From Tolumonas osonensis (lineage in GTDB: Bacteria; Pseudomonadota; Gammaproteobacteria; Enterobacterales; Aeromonadaceae): a stretch of DNA of 64,000 nucleotides. Positions 1-9,536 of the stretch are shown here, piece by piece. The stretch is from assembly GCF_014202415.1 (NCBI RefSeq), contig NZ_JACHGR010000006.1, positions 62,001 to 126,000 on the forward strand, written 5' to 3'. Each line of letters opens with the position of its first letter. The stretch's first letter is position 1. Both the position numbers and the translations under genes were made by a program. The notes beneath the pieces were generated by a model that was given only the letters and a program-made list of their open reading frames with translations, was not told where the DNA came from and did not search any database.

Positions 1-296
1 AGATTATTGTTGTCCTGCTGCAGTGATTTGAAATTGAATACTGGAGACCAGTCCAGTCCCTGACGATGGCCTTCCATACCCGGACTGCTGAATACGCCAC
101 GGCCCTGTTCCGGGCTCAATGTCACCGGTGTATCCACGTCCAGGCGACCATTCGGCACTGCACGCTTTACTGCCTGAATCGCAGCGGCATCGACACCGGA
201 AATTTTGTCGCCCCAATATAAAATCTCAACGACAGGCGAGATCTGAAGAATCAGATCTGACGTCTTGCCTTGCAGATGAACTACGTTGTCCTTCAT
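1..296 (-). CDS. Alpha-galactosidase (GH36), N-terminal part
   Basis: Left-truncated gene: only the first 98 codons are inside the window. My translation starts MKDNVVHLQGKTSDLILQIS and continues through VEILYWGDKI and a VFSSPGMEGHRQG stretch. This resembles the N-terminal beta-sandwich domain of family 36 alpha-galactosidases, which precedes the catalytic barrel. The enzyme would release galactose from raffinose- or melibiose-type sugars. The ATG at 294-296 has a GGAG about 10 bases upstream. The LacI-type regulator gene lies upstream on the same strand, and at least three LacI-like operators sit between them, which fits local sugar control. The catalytic aspartates lie outside the window, so the family call rests on the N-domain and context only. 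Confidence 0.7.
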   Translation of the reverse strand, partial: MKDNVVHLQGKTSDLILQISPVVEILYWGDKISGVDAAAIQAVKRAVPNGRLDVDTPVTLSPEQGRGVFSSPGMEGHRQGLDWSPVFNFKSLQQDNNN

Positions 297-356
297 TGTT
301 CGCATACTCCGTCAGGGAATCGGTTTAAACGGTAACTCTGATGGCGAGAAGGTATT

Positions 357-391
357 CCAAAACGTTTCGGATCAATACCGAAACGTTTTGG
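357..391. promoter_or_regulatory. Paired LacI-family operators in a 35-bp palindrome
   Basis: CCAAAACGTTTCGG (357-370) and CCGAAACGTTTTGG (378-391) form a perfect 14-bp inverted repeat with a 7-base spacer. Each arm also contains its own AACGTT core, the usual LacI/GalR-family operator centre. The two CG centres (363/364 and 384/385) are 21 bp apart, two helical turns. They lie between the regulator gene and the alpha-galactosidase gene, so binding by the adjacent LacI-type protein is the natural inference. Confidence 0.75.
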
Positions 392-443
392 ATTTGTGAT
401 TAAACGCAAAATGGCATCAATTCTGGGAATATAAATGGGAGCT

Positions 444-457
444 GGTTAACGTTTTGG
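444..457. promoter_or_regulatory. Third LacI-type operator
   Basis: GGTTAACGTTTTGG has the same right arm (AACGTTTTGG) as the site at 378-391 and a CG centre at 450/451, 66 bp from that site. It lies just after the regulator's stop codon. It could allow looping with the paired operators; this is an inference. Confidence 0.5.
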
Positions 458-475
458 AACGGAAATTATGAGAGG

Positions 476-1495
476 TCAGGAAGCAGTACGCAGGTCTTTT
501 ACCGTGTTTCCTTCGACAATCTCGGGTTCCCAAAGTACATGCAGATTTTCCGGTTTCTCGCCGCGAATGAGCGCCAGCGTCATGTCGGCAATCTGTTTGC
601 TTTTCTTTTCGGAGGTAGACAGCTGTACGCTGGTCATGTGCTTGTCAGAATAGGTATCCGGCGGTAAACCATCATAGGCAATAAAAGAGATATCCTCGCC
701 GGGAATCAGTCCTGCCTGTTCCGCGACCATGATGGCACCATCTGCCAACATGCTGCTGTCGACCAGAATAGCGGTAGGACGATCTGGGTAGGTGAGGATC
801 TGCTTCATTGCCGTCATTCCGCTGCGGCGATTGCGGGCGCACTGCAGAATATAATGTTCAGGTACTGCAATGCCTGCTGCGTTCATTTCCTGGATAAAAC
901 CATCTTTACGCTGGCTGATAAAAGCTCGTTCATCGTTGCCCCCCAGATAGGCGATCTGTCGGTGGCCCTTGTCCAGTAGATAACGCACAGCGCGCCGGCT
1001 GCCAATTTCACAGTCAAAGTCAATCCAGGCATACGGCTTGCTGGTATTGCAACGCCCGAAAGAGAGGAATTTGTGGCCGCGGGATTGCAGATAATTGATA
1101 CGGGGATCTTCGTTCATGACGTCCATGACGATCAGCGCGTCAACCCGGCCACTTTCTATCAAACTGACATAGGGAGAATGTCCGTGGTGTTCCTGATCCG
1201 ATACCATGACGATATCAATATTAAAATCGGCAAACGCACTGGTGATATTCGCGACAATATCCAGCAGATTCGGGTCATACAACGCGGCGGTCACCATCGG
1301 ATAAACCAGGCCGACCGCATCCGTTCTGCCGGTTTTCAAACGTCGAGCCGAGGCATTGGGCAGATAGCCGCGAGCTTCTGCAGCCGCCATGATCAGCTGG
1401 CGGGTATGTTCCGCCACATCACTGTAGCCATTAAGGCCACGGCTGACGGTGGTGATCGAAATACCTAATTCCTGAGCAATAGCTTTCAGCGACAT
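476..1495 (-). CDS. LacI/GalR-family transcriptional regulator
   Basis: A 339-residue repressor of the usual LacI length. The N-terminal helix-turn-helix reads SLKAIAQELGISITTVSRGL (about residues 2-21), followed by the hinge-helix region NASARRLKTGRTDAVGL and a periplasmic-binding-like sensor domain (about 60-335). The sensor domain shows GHRQIAYLGG and AILVDSS, typical of sugar-responsive members. The start at 1495 is the first Met of the conserved HTH. The gene precedes a GH36 alpha-galactosidase gene on the same strand, so the likely inducer is an alpha-galactoside or galactose. The ligand cannot be read from sequence. AACGTT-centred operators just downstream are its likely targets. Confidence 0.85.
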   Translation of the reverse strand: MSLKAIAQELGISITTVSRGLNGYSDVAEHTRQLIMAAAEARGYLPNASARRLKTGRTDAVGLVYPMVTAALYDPNLLDIVANITSAFADFNIDIVMVSDQEHHGHSPYVSLIESGRVDALIVMDVMNEDPRINYLQSRGHKFLSFGRCNTSKPYAWIDFDCEIGSRRAVRYLLDKGHRQIAYLGGNDERAFISQRKDGFIQEMNAAGIAVPEHYILQCARNRRSGMTAMKQILTYPDRPTAILVDSSMLADGAIMVAEQAGLIPGEDISFIAYDGLPPDTYSDKHMTSVQLSTSEKKSKQIADMTLALIRGEKPENLHVLWEPEIVEGNTVKDLRTAS

Positions 1496-1616
1496 AATTC
1501 TCTACAGCAAAAAGAGGATACAACCCGAACCAACGACTTTATGGGATAAAAATATTCTTTTCCATCTATCCGGGGCAAACAGCATAAATCTCTGCTTAAC
1601 TCTGTGAGCTGGCGCC

Positions 1617-1648
1617 AAAAAATAACGTCCCATGAAAGGGACGTTATT
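1617..1648 (-). terminator. Intrinsic terminator of dapD
   Basis: AATAACGTCCC (1621-1631) and GGGACGTTATT (1638-1648) form a perfect 11-bp stem with a 6-base loop. On the minus strand the stem is followed by a run of six U from 1622 down to 1617, directly after dapD. Confidence 0.9.
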
Positions 1649-1675
1649 GAGTGTGACTTGCGAAAACAGACGAAA

Positions 1676-2503
1676 TTATTCGTCGATGCTGCGCAGCAGG
1701 CCGTTGATACCTACTTTAGAACGGGTTTTCGCATCTACTTTCTTCACGATCACGGCAGCGTACAGGCTGTATTTGCCACATTTGGATGGCAGAGAACCTG
1801 AAACAACCACTGATCCTGGTGGTACTTTACCGTAGTGGATTTCGCCGGTTTCACGGTCGTAAATACGGGTAGACTGACCAATGAATACGCCCATGGAAAT
1901 CACAGAGCCTTCACCTACGATCACGCCTTCAACCACTTCAGAACGGGCACCGATGAAGCAGTTGTCTTCGATGATGGTAGGACCAGCCTGCAACGGCTCC
2001 AGAACACCACCGATACCTACACCACCAGACAAATGCACGTTGGCACCGATCTGAGCGCAAGAACCTACGGTTGCCCAAGTGTCAACCATGGTGCCTTCAC
2101 CAACGTAAGCGCCGATGTTGACGTAAGATGGCATCAGTACCGCATTACGGGCAATGAAAGAACCTTTACGGACGGTTGCTGGCGGAACAACACGGATAGC
2201 TTCCTGCTTGAACTGTTCAGGAGTGTAGTCAGCAAATTTCAGTGGTACTTTGTCATAATACTGAGTACCGGCACCCTGCAGTGGCGCATTATCATTGATG
2301 CGGAAGTACAGCAGAACTGCTTTCTTCACCCATTGATGCACCACCCATTCTCCGGCGATTTTTTCTGCTACGCGGATCTGACCGGCGTCCAGCATGTCGA
2401 TAGTTTGCAGCACCGCTTCACGAACAATCGGATCGACGCTGTTTGGAGTAATGGTATCGCGACGCTCAAATGCGTCATCAATGATGCGTTGTAAGTCAGA
2501 CAT
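1676..2503 (-). CDS. dapD: 2,3,4,5-tetrahydropyridine-2,6-dicarboxylate N-succinyltransferase
   Basis: Converts tetrahydrodipicolinate and succinyl-CoA to N-succinyl-2-amino-6-oxopimelate in the lysine/diaminopimelate pathway; cytosolic trimer. The 275-residue length matches the family (about 274). The C-terminal two thirds is a left-handed beta-helix with hexapeptide repeats ([39 protein letters not shown]). The N-terminal helical domain is intact. The ATG is preceded by GGGAGAG on the minus strand. The gene follows glnD by 31 bases in the glnD-dapD order common in gammaproteobacteria and ends at a strong intrinsic terminator. Confidence 0.97.
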   Translation of the reverse strand: MSDLQRIIDDAFERRDTITPNSVDPIVREAVLQTIDMLDAGQIRVAEKIAGEWVVHQWVKKAVLLYFRINDNAPLQGAGTQYYDKVPLKFADYTPEQFKQEAIRVVPPATVRKGSFIARNAVLMPSYVNIGAYVGEGTMVDTWATVGSCAQIGANVHLSGGVGIGGVLEPLQAGPTIIEDNCFIGARSEVVEGVIVGEGSVISMGVFIGQSTRIYDRETGEIHYGKVPPGSVVVSGSLPSKCGKYSLYAAVIVKKVDAKTRSKVGINGLLRSIDE

Positions 2504-2534
2504 GTTTCTCTCCCTAAAAAAACGCTTCTTTTTA

Positions 2535-5171
2535 TCACATTTCGTCGGATGGATTTAGTTTTTCTATCAGTTTTTCTTCCAGCTTTTTCTTGTCTTCATC
2601 CGCTAATGGCAAATTATCATGGCGTGACAGACTGAAGAAGTCTTCAACACGCTCCCCGATGGTCGTGATTTTGGCGGCATGAACTTCCAGTTCGCATTCC
2701 TGGAAGACCGAGCCTATGCGGGCTAGCACGCCGGGGCTATCCAGTGCGACCAGCTCAATCAGGCAATGTTTATGCTCGCCTTTGACCGGCAGATAGGTAA
2801 TCCGGGTAGGCACCTGGAACTGACGGTGGCGGCGTGACAATGGCCGTGATGGCGGCAGAGGATAACCCGGCCGGCTCAGCGCCTGTTCCAGTGACTGGAC
2901 AATCATCGGTACACGGTCGACGACCACAGGTTCACCATTCGGCTCGGTGACGACAAACGTGTCCATCGCGTAGCCCGCTTTGGAGTTCATGATTTGCGCA
3001 TCATGAATGTTCAGATTTTTATGATCCAGAATGGCGGCCACTGTCGCAAACAGGTTCGGCATGTCATGGCAGTAAAGGAAGATTTCACTGCCACCCCGGG
3101 TTTTGTGATTACCAAATACCACCAGCGGCGTATTTTTCCCGTCCCTGATATGATCCTGTATGTGACGCGTATGCCACGCGATCTGTTCCGGGCCGTGACG
3201 CATGAAATAATCAGCTTTGAATTGTTGCCAGAGCTGATTCACTTCCTGTTCGTTATAACCCTGAATTTTCAGAATCAGCATGGCCTGACGCTGATTCTCA
3301 CGAATACGCAGGCGCATGTCCGGCGGATTTTCCAGACCTTGTCGCAGCGCCCGCTGGGTCGCAAAAAACAGTTCTTTCAGCAATGTCCCTTTCCAGTCGT
3401 TCCACAAGGAGTCATTGGTGGCACAGATATCAGCAACGGTCAGGCAGTAAAGATAGCCCAGATGCTCCTCATCCCGGACGGTATGCGCGAATTCGGTGAT
3501 AACATCCGGATCGTAAATGTCACGACGCTGCGCTGTAACAGAGAACAGCAGATGGTTTTTGACCAGCCAGGCCACCAGACGCCCTTCATAGCGATCCAGT
3601 CCGTGCAGGTTACAGAACGAACGGGCATCTTTCGCACCCAGATCGGAATGGTCGCCGCCACGCCCTTTGGCGATATCGTGGAATAGTGCCGCAATGAACA
3701 GTAATTCGGGTTTATTCAGCCGGTTGTATGTTTCGAAAAACAATGGATGCAGCTTGGCTCGTTCTGTCTGCTGGAACCGGTAAATATTTTTCAGCAACCG
3801 GTGGGTATGTTCATCCACGGTGTAGGCATGAAACATATCGAACTGCATCTGACCGACAATCTGACTCCACTGTGGCAGATATGCCGCGAGAATGCCGTGC
3901 TCATGCATTAACGTGAACGGGAGTGAAATACCGCGCGGATGACGCAAAATAGCCATAAAGCGTTCGCGGCATTCCGGCAGGTCCTGCAGGGGAATGATCA
4001 GGCTCCGGCGGGCATTGCGTAACGCCCGCAGGCAGGAGGAGTATATTCCGGTTATTTCCGGGTTTTCTGCGATCTGATAAAACAGGTCGAGCATGGTATG
4101 CGGTGTCTTTTCGAAAACCGCAGGTTCCAGAACATCAATATGCGTATCACGTAAAATAAAATTTTCGTTCAGCAGTCGTGTCTTGGCCGACTCATTACCC
4201 AGAATTGCTTCATCAAACAGCTGTAACAGCATTTCGTTCAGTTCAGTGATATGACGCACTGTCTGAAAGAAGCGCTTCATCATCTGTTCAACCGGTTCAT
4301 TGCCTTCACCCGGGTAGCCCAGCATGCGGGCCACGATTCGTTGCCGGTCGAACAGCAACCGGTTATCGTTCTTCTGAATGGCCAGATGCAAGGCAAAGCG
4401 TACCCGCCACAGAAAGTTCTGACATTCCTGTAACTCCTGATATTCGGCTTTATTCAGAAAGCCAAAACTGGTCATTTCCTGCAGTGACATGGCGCCATAC
4501 TGCCGGCGTGCGATCCAGGTAATGATCTGAATATCTCGTAATCCTCCCGGATTGCTTTTTACATCCGGTTCCAGCAGAAAGGCGGTGTCCTGATATTGCT
4601 GATGGCGCAGCATCTGCTCTTCCCGTTTTGCCCGGAAAAAGGCATCACTTGGCCAAAATTTGGAAGGCTGAATTGCGTCCTGTAATGCATCAAACGTCTG
4701 AGCTGAACCACAGATCAACCGGCTTTCCAGCAGATTGGTGGCAACGGTAATGTCTTCTTTGCCTTGCTGGATACACTCTTTCAGGGTACGGACGGCATGC
4801 CCGATATCGAGGCGCAAATCCCACAACAACGTCAGAAACTGACTGATTGTTTCACCTTGCTGGGGAGAGATGTTTTTTTGGCTTAATACTAGAATGTCAA
4901 TATCTGAGTGAGGATGAAGCTCATGGCGTCCATAACCTCCGACGGCAATTAAAGCCAGAGAAGGATGTTTATCCAATCCGAATTTTTGCCACAACCGGGT
5001 CAGTAACTGGTCTGTAAAATCAGAACGGGCCATGACCAGTGTCAGAACATCTTCCTGTGCTTCAAATTGTTTCTGTAACCAGCCTTGAAGATGCGAAAGT
5101 AATTCTTTGCAGTAGGGGAGAGTCAGTTGATCGCCGGGTATGGCGTGTGGGTTCAGATGTTCCGGAAGCAT
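2535..5171 (-). CDS. glnD: Bifunctional uridylyltransferase / uridylyl-removing enzyme GlnD
   Basis: Nitrogen sensor that uridylylates PII proteins when glutamine is low and removes UMP when glutamine is high. The nucleotidyltransferase motif [15 protein letters not shown] is at about residues 78-92. The UR activity lies in the HD domain ([16 protein letters not shown], near residue 500). Two ACT domains at the C-terminus bind glutamine (starting [20 protein letters not shown] and [20 protein letters not shown]). I chose the ATG at 5169-5171 (878 aa), which has a GGA at usable spacing; a GTG at 5196-5198 would add nine residues but has no visible ribosome site. The gene lies between map and dapD on the same strand. 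Confidence 0.96.
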   Translation of the reverse strand: MLPEHLNPHAIPGDQLTLPYCKELLSHLQGWLQKQFEAQEDVLTLVMARSDFTDQLLTRLWQKFGLDKHPSLALIAVGGYGRHELHPHSDIDILVLSQKNISPQQGETISQFLTLLWDLRLDIGHAVRTLKECIQQGKEDITVATNLLESRLICGSAQTFDALQDAIQPSKFWPSDAFFRAKREEQMLRHQQYQDTAFLLEPDVKSNPGGLRDIQIITWIARRQYGAMSLQEMTSFGFLNKAEYQELQECQNFLWRVRFALHLAIQKNDNRLLFDRQRIVARMLGYPGEGNEPVEQMMKRFFQTVRHITELNEMLLQLFDEAILGNESAKTRLLNENFILRDTHIDVLEPAVFEKTPHTMLDLFYQIAENPEITGIYSSCLRALRNARRSLIIPLQDLPECRERFMAILRHPRGISLPFTLMHEHGILAAYLPQWSQIVGQMQFDMFHAYTVDEHTHRLLKNIYRFQQTERAKLHPLFFETYNRLNKPELLFIAALFHDIAKGRGGDHSDLGAKDARSFCNLHGLDRYEGRLVAWLVKNHLLFSVTAQRRDIYDPDVITEFAHTVRDEEHLGYLYCLTVADICATNDSLWNDWKGTLLKELFFATQRALRQGLENPPDMRLRIRENQRQAMLILKIQGYNEQEVNQLWQQFKADYFMRHGPEQIAWHTRHIQDHIRDGKNTPLVVFGNHKTRGGSEIFLYCHDMPNLFATVAAILDHKNLNIHDAQIMNSKAGYAMDTFVVTEPNGEPVVVDRVPMIVQSLEQALSRPGYPLPPSRPLSRRHRQFQVPTRITYLPVKGEHKHCLIELVALDSPGVLARIGSVFQECELEVHAAKITTIGERVEDFFSLSRHDNLPLADEDKKKLEEKLIEKLNPSDEM

Positions 5172-5221
5172 AAGCAATTCCAAAGAGTTAGGCCCCACGT
5201 CACTGTGGAGCCGGGGATAAA

Positions 5222-6013
5222 TCAGCTGTGATGAATAACACGCTCCAGTGCTTCATCTTTACGTAAGGTCAGGACTTCACATCCATCCTCAGTAACAAGC
5301 AAAGTATGTTCCCATTGTGCAGACAGACTGCGATCCTTGGTGACGACAGTCCATTCATCTTTCAGAACGCTGCATTGTGGTTTACCGGCATTGATCATCG
5401 GCTCGATCGTAAAACACATGCCCGGACGCAGGATTTCACCGGTACCGGCTTTACCATAGTGCAGAACCTGAGGCTCTTCATGGAAACCTTTTCCGATGCC
5501 GTGTCCGCAATATTCACGCACCACTGAATAGCCATGACCTTCGGCATGTTTCTGAATGGCTGCACCAAAATCACCCAGGCGTGCACCAGGTTTGACCATT
5601 TTGATGGCGAGATAGAGACATTCCTGAGCAACACGGCACAGACGTTCTGCCATGATGCTGCCTTTACCAATGATAAACATCTGCGATGTATCACCATGGT
5701 AACCATCTTTGATCACTGTAATGTCCATATTTACAATGTCGCCCTCTTTCAGTTTCTTATCCGGAGAGGGGATGCCATGACAGACGACATGGTTGATGGA
5801 TATGCAGGTAGATTTAGGAAAACCGTGGTAATTCAGCGGTGCCGGAATCGCTTTTTGCACATTAACGATATAATCGTGGCAGATGTTATCCAGCTCTTCG
5901 GTGGTGATACCGGCCTTCATGTACGGAGCGATCATTTCCAGTACTTCTGCCGCCAGCCGACAGGCCACACGCATTTTTTCGATTTCTTCCGCGGTTTTAA
6001 TAATGATGGACAT
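5222..6013 (-). CDS. map: Methionine aminopeptidase, type I
   Basis: Removes the initiator methionine from nascent proteins. The 263 residues match the bacterial type Ia enzyme. The metal ligands are visible in order: the two Asp in NMDITVIKDGYHGDTSQ, His in GHGIGKGFHEEP, Glu in CFTIEPMINAG and Glu in AQWEHTLLVTEDG. The substrate-side His is in INHVVCHGIPS. It is transcribed divergently from rpsB, as in many gammaproteobacteria, and leads into glnD after 50 bases (to the chosen glnD start). Confidence 0.97.
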   Translation of the reverse strand: MSIIIKTAEEIEKMRVACRLAAEVLEMIAPYMKAGITTEELDNICHDYIVNVQKAIPAPLNYHGFPKSTCISINHVVCHGIPSPDKKLKEGDIVNMDITVIKDGYHGDTSQMFIIGKGSIMAERLCRVAQECLYLAIKMVKPGARLGDFGAAIQKHAEGHGYSVVREYCGHGIGKGFHEEPQVLHYGKAGTGEILRPGMCFTIEPMINAGKPQCSVLKDEWTVVTKDRSLSAQWEHTLLVTEDGCEVLTLRKDEALERVIHHS

Positions 6014-6196
6014 AATATTTCTCTGAACTGAAAACCTGTAACCGAACGACAGGTATGATGTTTCACCAATTTTATAGACAATAGAAAATGAGTGCTAGTC
6101 TCAACAACAGTATTAACCGCTCTTCCATGTATTAAAACCGCACGGTTTTACCTATTTGAAGTGGCGTAAGAAGCGCCTTTATGGTATAAAGCCGCC
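6014..6196. promoter_or_regulatory. Divergent map / rpsB promoter region
   Basis: The gene-free stretch 6014-6323 holds the map upstream region and the rpsB promoter and leader. For rpsB, an extended -10 element (TG at 6182-6183, TATAAA at 6185-6190) is followed by the GC-rich discriminator GCCGCCCG, the layout of growth-rate and stringently controlled promoters; the -35 match is weak. An 18-bp palindrome TAAAACCGCACGGTTTTA (6133-6150) lies upstream. For map, a TATAAA can be read on the minus strand around 6071-6076 without a good -35. Confidence 0.65.
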
Positions 6197-6323
6197 CGAA
6201 CGGAGAGTCTCTCCGGTTTCATCAATTAACTTAAATACCACACACACATCTATAACCCGCTCCGGGGTGCCTGAATGGTCGGAGTGAGGGATGTGTGGAG
6301 GCCCAACCCCAAAGAGGAATAAA
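6197..6323 (+). promoter_or_regulatory. rpsB 5' leader with S2-type autoregulatory hairpin
   Basis: Between the predicted transcription start and the rpsB ATG the leader can fold with CACACATC (6243-6250) paired to GATGTGTG (6290-6297) and CGCTCC (6259-6264) paired to GGAGTG (6281-6286), just ahead of the ribosome site (AAAGAGGAA). Gammaproteobacterial rpsB leaders are known to carry a conserved structure through which S2 represses rpsB-tsf translation. That this is the same element is inferred from position and pairing. Confidence 0.55.
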
Positions 6324-7052
6324 ATGGCTAAAGTTTCTATGCGCGACATGCTGCAGGCAGGTGTTCATTTCGGTCACCAGACCCGTTTCTGGAACCCAAA
6401 AATGAAGCCGTTCATTTTCGGTGCCCGTAACAATGTTCATATCATCAACCTGGAAAAAACTGTTCCAATGTTTGATGACGCGCTGAACTACCTGTCTAGT
6501 GTTGCTTCTAAAAAAGGCAAAGTACTGTTCGTTGGTACCAAACGTGCTGCTACTGAAGCTGTTAAAGAAGCTGCAGTAAACTGCGACCAGTTCTATGTGA
6601 ACCACCGCTGGTTAGGTGGTATGCTGACTAACTGGAAAACTGTTCGTCAGTCAATCAAACGTCTGAAAGATCTGGAAACTCAGTCACAAGACGGTACCTT
6701 CGAAAAGCTGACCAAGAAAGAAGCGCTGATGCGTTCTCGTGAAATGGAAAAGCTGGAGAAGAGCCTGGGCGGTATCAAAGACATGGGCGGTCTGCCTGAT
6801 GTTCTGTTCGTAATCGACGCTGATCACGAACATATCGCAATCAAAGAAGCTAACAACCTGGGTATCCCGGTTGTATCTATCGTTGATACCAACTCTAACC
6901 CGGATGGCGTTGATTACATCATCCCAGGTAACGATGACGCGATCCGTGCTGTACAGCTGTACCTGACTGCTGCTGCTGATGCAATCAAAACAGCTCGTGA
7001 GCTGGACATCGTTGCTCAGGCTGAAGAAGACGGTTTTGTTGAAGCTAACTAA
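6324..7052 (+). CDS. rpsB: 30S ribosomal protein S2
   Basis: Small-subunit protein on the back of the 30S head-body junction, needed for S1 docking. The 242-residue product starts [20 protein letters not shown], the universal S2 start. An in-frame upstream ATG at 6291 lies inside the leader hairpin and is not credible; the ATG at 6324 has AAAGAGGAA just upstream. Other S2 signatures are [27 protein letters not shown] and [20 protein letters not shown]. It is the first gene of rpsB-tsf. Codon use is strongly biased to preferred codons, as expected for a highly expressed gene. Confidence 0.98.
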   Translation: MAKVSMRDMLQAGVHFGHQTRFWNPKMKPFIFGARNNVHIINLEKTVPMFDDALNYLSSVASKKGKVLFVGTKRAATEAVKEAAVNCDQFYVNHRWLGGMLTNWKTVRQSIKRLKDLETQSQDGTFEKLTKKEALMRSREMEKLEKSLGGIKDMGGLPDVLFVIDADHEHIAIKEANNLGIPVVSIVDTNSNPDGVDYIIPGNDDAIRAVQLYLTAAADAIKTARELDIVAQAEEDGFVEAN

Positions 7053-7089
7053 TTTTTAGTTAGGCCCTGACACGAATCGTACAGGTTTG

Positions 7090-7114
7090 AAGGGGCCCCT
7101 GTGGCCCCTTTTTG
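7090..7114 (+). terminator. Intrinsic terminator/attenuator between rpsB and tsf
   Basis: AAGGGGCC (7090-7097) and GGCCCCTT (7103-7110) form an 8-bp GC-rich stem with a 5-base loop, followed by a short T run. It lies between two co-transcribed genes, so it probably reduces read-through rather than ending transcription. Confidence 0.8.
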
Positions 7115-7151
7115 CTGTAAATGGCATTTATCTAATTTGAGGACGGATGAC

Positions 7152-8030
7152 ATGGCAGATATTACTGCTGCAATGGTGAAAGAACTGCGTGAACGTACTG
7201 GCGCAGGCATGATGGATTGTAAAAAAGCACTGACCGAAGCGAATGGCGACATCGAACTGGCCATCGAAAACATGCGTAAATCAGGTCAGGCTAAAGCTGC
7301 GAAAAAAGCAGGCCGTATCGCTGCTGAAGGTATCATCATTGCTAAATCTGCTGGCAGCGTAGCTGTGATGGTAGAGCTGAACTGCGAAACTGACTTCGTA
7401 GCAAAAGACGCAAGCTTCCGTGCTTTCGGCGACAAAGTTGCTGAAATCGCACTGGCTGGCAAAATTGCTGACGTAGAAGCATTAAAAGAAGCTGATTTCG
7501 GCGCAGGTGAATCTGTTCAGGTTACTCTGAACAACCTGATCGCAAAAATCGGCGAAAACATGAACCTGCGTCGCGTAATGATCATCGAAGGTGAAAACCT
7601 GGGTACTTATGTACACGGCGCACGTATCGGTGTTGTTACCAAACTGGTTGGCGGCGACGAAGAGCTGGCGAAAGATCTGGCAATGCACGTTGCTGCAAAC
7701 AGTCCACAATTCGTTAAGCCAGAAGACGTATCTGCAGAAGTTGTTGCCAAAGAGCGCGAAATCCAGGTTGAAATCGCGATTAACTCTGGCAAACCAAAAG
7801 AAATCGCAGAGAAAATGGTTGAAGGCCGCATGAAGAAATTCACTGGTGAAATTTCTCTGACCGGTCAGCAGTTCGTTAAAGATCCTTCAATCACTGTTGC
7901 TGATCTGCTGAAACAGAAAGGTGCTGACGTTCAGGACTTTATCCGTTTCGAAGTAGGTGAAGGTATCGAAAAACAGGAAACTGATTTCGCTGCTGAAGTT
8001 CAGGCACAAATCGCTGCCATGAAAGGTTAA
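7152..8030 (+). CDS. tsf: Elongation factor Ts
   Basis: Guanine-nucleotide exchange factor for EF-Tu. The 292-residue protein starts [20 protein letters not shown], followed by MDCKKAL, the family signature. The TDFVAK motif that contacts EF-Tu is visible in [13 protein letters not shown]. The ATG at 7152 has GAGGA about ten bases upstream; an in-frame ATG at 7101 is inside the preceding terminator and is rejected. It follows rpsB after a terminator-like attenuator, in the conserved order. Confidence 0.98.
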   Translation: MADITAAMVKELRERTGAGMMDCKKALTEANGDIELAIENMRKSGQAKAAKKAGRIAAEGIIIAKSAGSVAVMVELNCETDFVAKDASFRAFGDKVAEIALAGKIADVEALKEADFGAGESVQVTLNNLIAKIGENMNLRRVMIIEGENLGTYVHGARIGVVTKLVGGDEELAKDLAMHVAANSPQFVKPEDVSAEVVAKEREIQVEIAINSGKPKEIAEKMVEGRMKKFTGEISLTGQQFVKDPSITVADLLKQKGADVQDFIRFEVGEGIEKQETDFAAEVQAQIAAMKG

Positions 8031-8050
8031 TCGAACCATCGGCTAAATAC

Positions 8051-8077
8051 AGACCGCGACATATGTCGCGGTCTTTC
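8051..8077 (+). terminator. Intrinsic terminator after tsf
   Basis: AGACCGCGAC and GTCGCGGTCT, within the palindrome at 8051-8074, make a GC-rich hairpin followed by TTTCT. It separates rpsB-tsf from pyrH. Confidence 0.8.
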
Positions 8078-8097
8078 TATGAGCGGGAAATAGAGCA

Positions 8098-8832
8098 ATG
8101 AGCACTCATCCGAAAACTGCATATAAACGTGTTCTGCTGAAACTGAGTGGCGAAGCCCTGCAAGGCGCCGAAGGTTTTGGTATCGACCCTACTGTATTGG
8201 ATCGTATGGCGCAAGAGATCAAGGAATTGATCGAACTGGGCGTTGAAGTTGGTCTTGTCATTGGTGGCGGTAACCTGTTCCGTGGCGCTGGTCTGGCAAA
8301 AGCCGGCATGAACCGCGTAGTAGGTGATCACATGGGTATGCTGGCGACCGTGATGAATGGTCTGGCAATGCGTGATGCTCTGCACCGCGCGTATGTTAAT
8401 GCCCGTCTGATGTCAGCGATTAATCTGCAAGGTATCTGTAACGATTACAACTGGGCAGAAGCTATCAGTCTGTTGCGTAACGGACGTGTTGTAATTTTTG
8501 CTGCGGGTACTGGTAATCCGTTCTTTACTACTGATTCTGCTGCCTGTCTGCGTGGTATCGAGATTGAAGCTGAAGTTGTATTGAAAGCAACTAAAGTGGA
8601 TGGCGTATTCTCAGCTGATCCGGTGAAATATCCCGATGCTGAACTCTATTCAGAACTGGATTACAGCGAAGTTCTGGACAAAGAATTAAAAGTGATGGAT
8701 CTGGCCGCATTTACCCTGGCTCGTGACCATAACTTGCCTATTCGTGTATTTAACATGAATAAACCTGGTTCATTACGCCGCGTTATTATGGGCGAACGCG
8801 AAGGCACTTTGATTTATCACAAAAATAAATAA
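8098..8832 (+). CDS. pyrH: Uridylate kinase
   Basis: Phosphorylates UMP to UDP, feeding pyrimidine nucleotide synthesis; hexameric amino-acid-kinase fold, unrelated to eukaryotic UMP kinases. The 244-residue protein shows [14 protein letters not shown] at the N-terminus, [10 protein letters not shown] and [20 protein letters not shown] in the nucleotide-binding region, and [15 protein letters not shown]. The ATG at 8098 follows GAGCGGGAAATAGAGCA. It lies between tsf and frr in the standard order, but the hairpin upstream suggests partial independence from tsf. Confidence 0.97.
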   Translation: MSTHPKTAYKRVLLKLSGEALQGAEGFGIDPTVLDRMAQEIKELIELGVEVGLVIGGGNLFRGAGLAKAGMNRVVGDHMGMLATVMNGLAMRDALHRAYVNARLMSAINLQGICNDYNWAEAISLLRNGRVVIFAAGTGNPFFTTDSAACLRGIEIEAEVVLKATKVDGVFSADPVKYPDAELYSELDYSEVLDKELKVMDLAAFTLARDHNLPIRVFNMNKPGSLRRVIMGEREGTLIYHKNK

Positions 8833-8908
8833 TCAGACTTTCGTTTTGGCTATATAAAGTCTTTAATATGAAGCGTCTGCCAAATCTAGCGAAAAAAGGA
8901 TACAGATT

Positions 8909-9466
8909 GTGATCAATGAAATTAAAACTGATGCAAAAGATCGCATGACCAAAAGTGTTGAATCACTGAAGTCTCAGATGTCTAAAATCCGTACTGGTCG
9001 TGCACAGCCAGCGTTGCTGGACGGGATCAGTGTTGAATATTATGGCTCCGCGACTCCGCTGCGTCAGGTGGCCAACGTGGTTGCTGAAGATGCCCGTACA
9101 CTGGCGGTTACCGTGTTTGATCGCAGTATGATTCAGGCTGTTGAAAAGGCGATTATGACTTCGGATCTGGGCTTAAACCCATCTTCTGCCGGCACTACAA
9201 TTCGCGTGCCGCTGCCACCATTGACCGAAGAACGTCGTAAAGACCTGATCAAGCTGGTGCGTTCAGAAGCTGAACAATCACGCGTTTCCGTACGTAATAT
9301 TCGCCGTGATTGTAACGCTGATCTGAAGGCATTACTGAAAGATAAAGAAATTACCGAAGATGATGATCGTCGTGCTCAGGAAGAAATCCAGAAGCTGACT
9401 GATGGTTATGTAAAACAGGTTGATGACTTGTTAGCCGCTAAAGAAAAAGAGCTAATGGAAATCTAG
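8909..9466 (+). CDS. frr: Ribosome recycling factor
   Basis: Splits post-termination ribosomes together with EF-G. The 185-residue length is exactly typical. It begins [20 protein letters not shown], then [23 protein letters not shown], and ends in the long helix region [26 protein letters not shown], the two domains of the tRNA-shaped fold. The start is GTG at 8909, with AAAAAAGGA eight bases upstream. It follows pyrH by 76 bases. Confidence 0.97.
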   Translation: MINEIKTDAKDRMTKSVESLKSQMSKIRTGRAQPALLDGISVEYYGSATPLRQVANVVAEDARTLAVTVFDRSMIQAVEKAIMTSDLGLNPSSAGTTIRVPLPPLTEERRKDLIKLVRSEAEQSRVSVRNIRRDCNADLKALLKDKEITEDDDRRAQEEIQKLTDGYVKQVDDLLAAKEKELMEI

Positions 9467-9488
9467 GCTGTTAATCAGGTATAGTACG

Positions 9489-9522
9489 GGCGCCGTGCAG
9501 TATGCTGCATGGCGCCTTTTTT
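9489..9522 (+). terminator. Intrinsic terminator between frr and uppS
   Basis: GGCGCCGTGCAG (9489-9500) pairs with CTGCATGGCGCC (9505-9516), with one G-U pair and a TATG loop, followed by six T. It directly precedes the uppS ribosome site. Confidence 0.9.
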
Positions 9523-9536
9523 ATATGGAGGAATCA

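Noticed and set aside
1835-2494. 219-codon plus-strand frame over dapD
   Set aside because: Antisense shadow of a clearly identified dapD; His/Thr-rich low-quality translation with no family features.
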